Below the pieces are notes generated by a model. The model searched no databases and was not told where the DNA came from. It worked only from the letters and a program-made list of their open reading frames with translations. From JACDET01 sp035568375 (lineage in GTDB: Bacteria > Patescibacteriota > Microgenomatia > Levybacterales > UBA12049), in the NCBI GenBank assembly GCA_035568375.1, contig DATMOG010000029.1, positions 1 through 33,479 of the forward strand: a stretch of 33,479 bases of DNA, given 5' to 3'. The position numbers were made by a program, and so were the translations under genes. Positions within the stretch are counted from its first letter, which is position 1, and each line of letters begins with the position of its first letter. Below, piece by piece: positions 31,201-33,479 of the stretch.

Positions 31201-31207
31201 GACAAAA

Positions 31208-31216
31208 AGTGTAGCA
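31208..31216 (-). promoter_or_regulatory. Extended -10 promoter of the dTTP cluster
   Basis: Minus strand TGC-TACACT, 7 nt before the dcd ATG at 31200. No good -35. Divergent from the promoter of the cohesin-dockerin gene. Confidence 0.4.
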
Positions 31217-31260
31217 TGTCCACAAGAGTTTGAAAAGAGACAAAAAGAATGACCCGCTCC

Positions 31261-31289
31261 TTGACACTAACTTAGTTCTTCTATACGAT
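31261..31289 (+). promoter_or_regulatory. Promoter of the cohesin-dockerin gene
   Basis: TTGACA (31261-31266), 17 nt, TACGAT (31284-31289). The start point should lie near 31296, which rules out an in-frame ATG at 31292 and leaves a ~20-nt leader before the ATG at 31316. Confidence 0.7.
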
Positions 31290-31315
31290 AAATGTGGTCT
31301 ATTATTATTTTTTAT

Positions 31316-32524
31316 ATGAAAACTCTTTCAAGAAAAAATATTATTGTTGGAGCAATTTTACTCACAATTCTTATCAGTATCCCATTGACCGTTTCACTTC
31401 TTTCCAAACAACAACAATCACAAAGTCATGCGTCTGCTTCAACCTCGCTCTCTCTTATGCCGGCTTCTTCACCAACTGCTCCTATTCAAACTAGTATCGG
31501 CAGCACTGTTGATTTGGATTTGTATGTCGATCCTGGAACCAATGCTGTAACCTTTGTTCGCTATCAAATTACTTATGATCCAACAAAAATACAAATCGTC
31601 GCGGCACATCCGATTGACCTGAATAATACAGTCTTTACCAATGTCGAAGGTCCCGTTAGTAGTAACTCAGGCACAATATCCCAATCCGTTTCAATTGGTT
31701 CAGACCCAACAAAAGTAGTAACAAAAAGAACCAAAATCGGAACACTTCACTTTATAGCGATTGGCGGTACTAATGGAGGAATAACTACTGTTTCATTTGG
31801 CACAATAAGCCAGGCACTTTCTTCTGGAGCGACTGACCAAGCAAGTCAAAATGTACTTTCAACGGTTATCCCCGCTATACTTACCATCAGTGGTACTGGA
31901 TCGCCAAATCCAACAATATTACCTCTACCGACAGTTACCGGAACAGCGCTTAACTTTAGCTTATTTTTACATGGTGTGGGATCAGCTGGAGATAACCCTA
32001 ACCCAAGCGGCAATAGCCTGAGCAATAAAAATCCTCTCCACCCCCAAAGAGCTCTCAATGTCACAGTATTTAATACAAGCAATCAAATTGTTGCGAGCAG
32101 TTCTTCACCAGTCGTATTTGATAGTGGTACAGGCACTTTCATTGGAGCAGTTGGGTTACCCCAATCTGTCCAATCAGGCAATTATAGTATTAAAATACAA
32201 ACCGATAGATATTTACGCAAGCTAGTCCCAGGTATTCAGCAAATTGTATCGGGTCAAATGACACAAGTTACACCTGTACAGATGATTGCTGGAGATACAA
32301 ATAACGATAATGTTCTTAATATTCTTGATTATAATGCACTGTTAGATTGCGGCTACGGACAACTCAATCCTCTACCGATGAATGATCCTAACTCAACATT
32401 TCACTCAGCTGCATGCCAGGTCCATACTCCATCAGAGGACGTCGATATAAATGACGATGGCATTATTAATAGTATTGACTACAATCTCTTCTTACGGGAA
32501 CTGTCTGTTCAAAATGGAGATTAA
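31316..32524 (+). CDS. Secreted/anchored cohesin-dockerin surface protein
   Basis: 402 aa. A basic start and hydrophobic helix (about 9-29) give a signal anchor. Residues ~58-193 resemble a cohesin domain (STVDLDLYVDPG, then FVRYQITYDPTKIQIVAA), followed by a Pro/Thr linker, a beta-rich middle domain (~210-320), and a C-terminal dockerin type I with two calcium-loop repeats: GDTNNDNVLNILDYNALL (326-343) and VDINDDGIINSIDYNLFL (376-393). Cohesin-dockerin pairing suggests self-assembly or binding to other surface proteins. The start was set from the promoter just upstream. It lies 16 bp before the vWA gene and is divergent from dcd. Confidence 0.85.
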   Translation: MKTLSRKNIIVGAILLTILISIPLTVSLLSKQQQSQSHASASTSLSLMPASSPTAPIQTSIGSTVDLDLYVDPGTNAVTFVRYQITYDPTKIQIVAAHPIDLNNTVFTNVEGPVSSNSGTISQSVSIGSDPTKVVTKRTKIGTLHFIAIGGTNGGITTVSFGTISQALSSGATDQASQNVLSTVIPAILTISGTGSPNPTILPLPTVTGTALNFSLFLHGVGSAGDNPNPSGNSLSNKNPLHPQRALNVTVFNTSNQIVASSSSPVVFDSGTGTFIGAVGLPQSVQSGNYSIKIQTDRYLRKLVPGIQQIVSGQMTQVTPVQMIAGDTNNDNVLNILDYNALLDCGYGQLNPLPMNDPNSTFHSAACQVHTPSEDVDINDDGIINSIDYNLFLRELSVQNGD

Positions 32525-32540
32525 TAATCATTAAATATCT

Positions 32541-33479
32541 ATGAAACGATTTCGTGATAAAAGAAAAATTATATCGCTAACACTTGTTGGTATTGCCTAT
32601 TTACTCATTGTTACTCCATTGATTATTTCCAATCTCCAAAAACAGCAAACAGTTCGGGGACATGCGCAAATGATCACAGCTGCACAAGCCTGTGGTATAG
32701 CAACAAGCAACACGATGTTACTAATTGACCGATCAGGAAGCATGAATGAAAAGGATGCTTCTTCTGGAACAAAAATTTCTAACGCAAAAATTGGAGCAAA
32801 TAATTTTATTGATCTTACAGCAAAAAATACTAATAATGAGGTAGGTTTGGTTTCTTTCTCCTCTAGCGCTACGATAGATAGTCCTCTTACGAGTGATTTT
32901 ATGAGTGTCAAAAATCATATTAATCAAATTCAAGCAAAAAATGCAACATGTATCCAATGTGCAATCAATCAAGCAAGTAATGCTCTTACGTCAGGAAAAA
33001 GAAGTAATATTAAAAATGTTATCGTTCTTTTGACTGACGGGATAGCCAATTATGTTGAAGGGACAAACAAGCAAGTTAGCCAATCACAAGCAGAACAGGC
33101 AACGCTTACTGCAGCAGCGAACGCTCATAAGGCTAACGATACCATTATTTTTACTATTGGTCTTGGGAAAAATGTCAACGCTTCTTTTCTCAAACAGTTA
33201 GCAACCACAACTGGCGGTCAATATTATTTCCCGCCATCATCAAATAATCTTAATGATATCTATACTCAAATTTCTCAAATTATTGCTCAAGGTTCTATTA
33301 GTGGGTACGTATTCAATGATGCAAATAATAACGGACAATATGATCCAGGTGAACAGAAACTTTCAGGATGGACATTACAGTTAACACAACAAGGTGCTGC
33401 TTCTCAAACCATTACAACTGACAGCACCGGCTCATTTATAATTCCCAAATTGTGCAATGGCACTTATAATCTTAAAGAA
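32541..33479 (+). CDS. vWA and SdrD-B-like surface protein, 3' end missing
   Basis: The frame is open to the end of the window (313 residues visible), so the gene continues outside. A basic start and transmembrane helix (about 11-30) are followed by a vWA domain (~55-245): MIDAS LIDRSGSMNE (61-70), Thr136 in NATCIQC and LLTDG (163-167) are all present. From about 251 a SdrD B/Cna-B-like domain begins (GSISGYVFNDANNNGQYDPG, then GSFIIPKLCNGTYNLKE), a beta-sandwich that often repeats as a stalk. It is most likely a cell-surface adhesin-like protein, cotranscribed with the cohesin-dockerin gene 16 bp upstream. Confidence 0.88.
   Translation, partial: MKRFRDKRKIISLTLVGIAYLLIVTPLIISNLQKQQTVRGHAQMITAAQACGIATSNTMLLIDRSGSMNEKDASSGTKISNAKIGANNFIDLTAKNTNNEVGLVSFSSSATIDSPLTSDFMSVKNHINQIQAKNATCIQCAINQASNALTSGKRSNIKNVIVLLTDGIANYVEGTNKQVSQSQAEQATLTAAANAHKANDTIIFTIGLGKNVNASFLKQLATTTGGQYYFPPSSNNLNDIYTQISQIIAQGSISGYVFNDANNNGQYDPGEQKLSGWTLQLTQQGAASQTITTDSTGSFIIPKLCNGTYNLKE

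Noticed and set aside
31292..31315. ATG at 31292 as the start of the cohesin-dockerin protein
   Set aside because: TTGACA-17-TACGAT places the RNA start downstream of that ATG.
1..33479. UGA recoded as glycine, as in some CPR lineages
   Set aside because: UGA ends several well-known proteins at their normal length (cysS, folA, Nudix) and the conserved genes do not have in-frame UGA.
1..33479. tRNA genes, CRISPR arrays, insertion sequences, prophage or attachment sites
   Set aside because: None seen: intergenic gaps are short and no repeat-spacer pattern, transposase, integrase or tRNA-like fold was found by eye. A tRNAscan and repeat search would settle it.

Overview
The window looks like a piece of a small-genome, low-GC (upper 30s % by eye) uncultivated bacterium of the Candidate Phyla Radiation (Patescibacteria), most likely Microgenomates-like. 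The reasons are tightly packed genes, very short EF-Ts and YbeY proteins, many unnamed membrane or low-complexity proteins, cohesin/dockerin and vWA surface proteins, and a one-operon thymidylate pathway with paired paralogs. That placement is inference from gene content. UGA is an ordinary stop here (for example cysS, folA), so this is not a recoded CPR lineage. Perfect AGGAGGTG ribosome sites occur before rpsU and ybaB. Many other genes have no ribosome site and instead carry a -10-like hexamer 6-7 nt before the start codon, which suggests extensive leaderless transcription.

Layout. 1-942 (+): 3' part of an ECF-type sigma factor gene followed by two small membrane-protein genes with overlapping ends. 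943-8251 (-): cysS, a low-complexity protein, recR, two different PRPP synthetases, ybaB, dnaX, ybeY and rpsU; this is the classical dnaX-ybaB-recR cluster with two prs genes inserted. 8397-11557: an alpha/beta-hydrolase (+), a HIT protein and a DHH/MYG1-like protein (-), and a tail-anchored disordered protein (+). 11562-14620 (-): a consensus sigma-70 promoter, a long T-box leader with antiterminator and terminator, an ornithine cyclodeaminase and proS, read here as a proline-responsive operon. 14624-19718 (-): rseP, a pseudopilin-like protein, and the whole oxidative pentose-phosphate branch (pgl, zwf, gnd). 19782-21056 (+): an unrecognised charged protein. 21053-22916 (-): rpsB-tsf-frr. 23082-24483 (+): a small membrane protein and a vWA protein. 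24504-31200 (-): a ten-gene dTTP/folate cluster (dcd, two tmk-like genes, a second dcd-like gene, a Nudix hydrolase, an NDT-fold protein, thyA, a second NDT-fold protein, folA, glyA). 31316-33479 (+): a cohesin-dockerin surface protein and a vWA/SdrD-B-like protein cut off by the window end.

How the genes fit together. The oxidative pentose-phosphate enzymes would supply NADPH and ribulose-5-phosphate. The two PRPP synthetases use the derived ribose-5-phosphate. DCD/dUTPase, ThyA, DHFR, GlyA and TMP kinase make dTTP and regenerate folate using NADPH. The T-box operon couples the supply of proline, made from ornithine, to prolyl-tRNA charging.

The most striking element is the T-box leader at 14303-14591. 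Its T-box bulge UGGUACC, antiterminator helices, mutually exclusive terminator with a U-run and Stem III can all be read in the sequence. Its upstream Stem I does not look canonical, and its proline target (OCD plus ProRS) is a logical but, to my knowledge, little-described combination in this lineage. No tRNA, rRNA, CRISPR array, insertion sequence or prophage was seen. The only gene-free stretch over 300 bases is the T-box leader.
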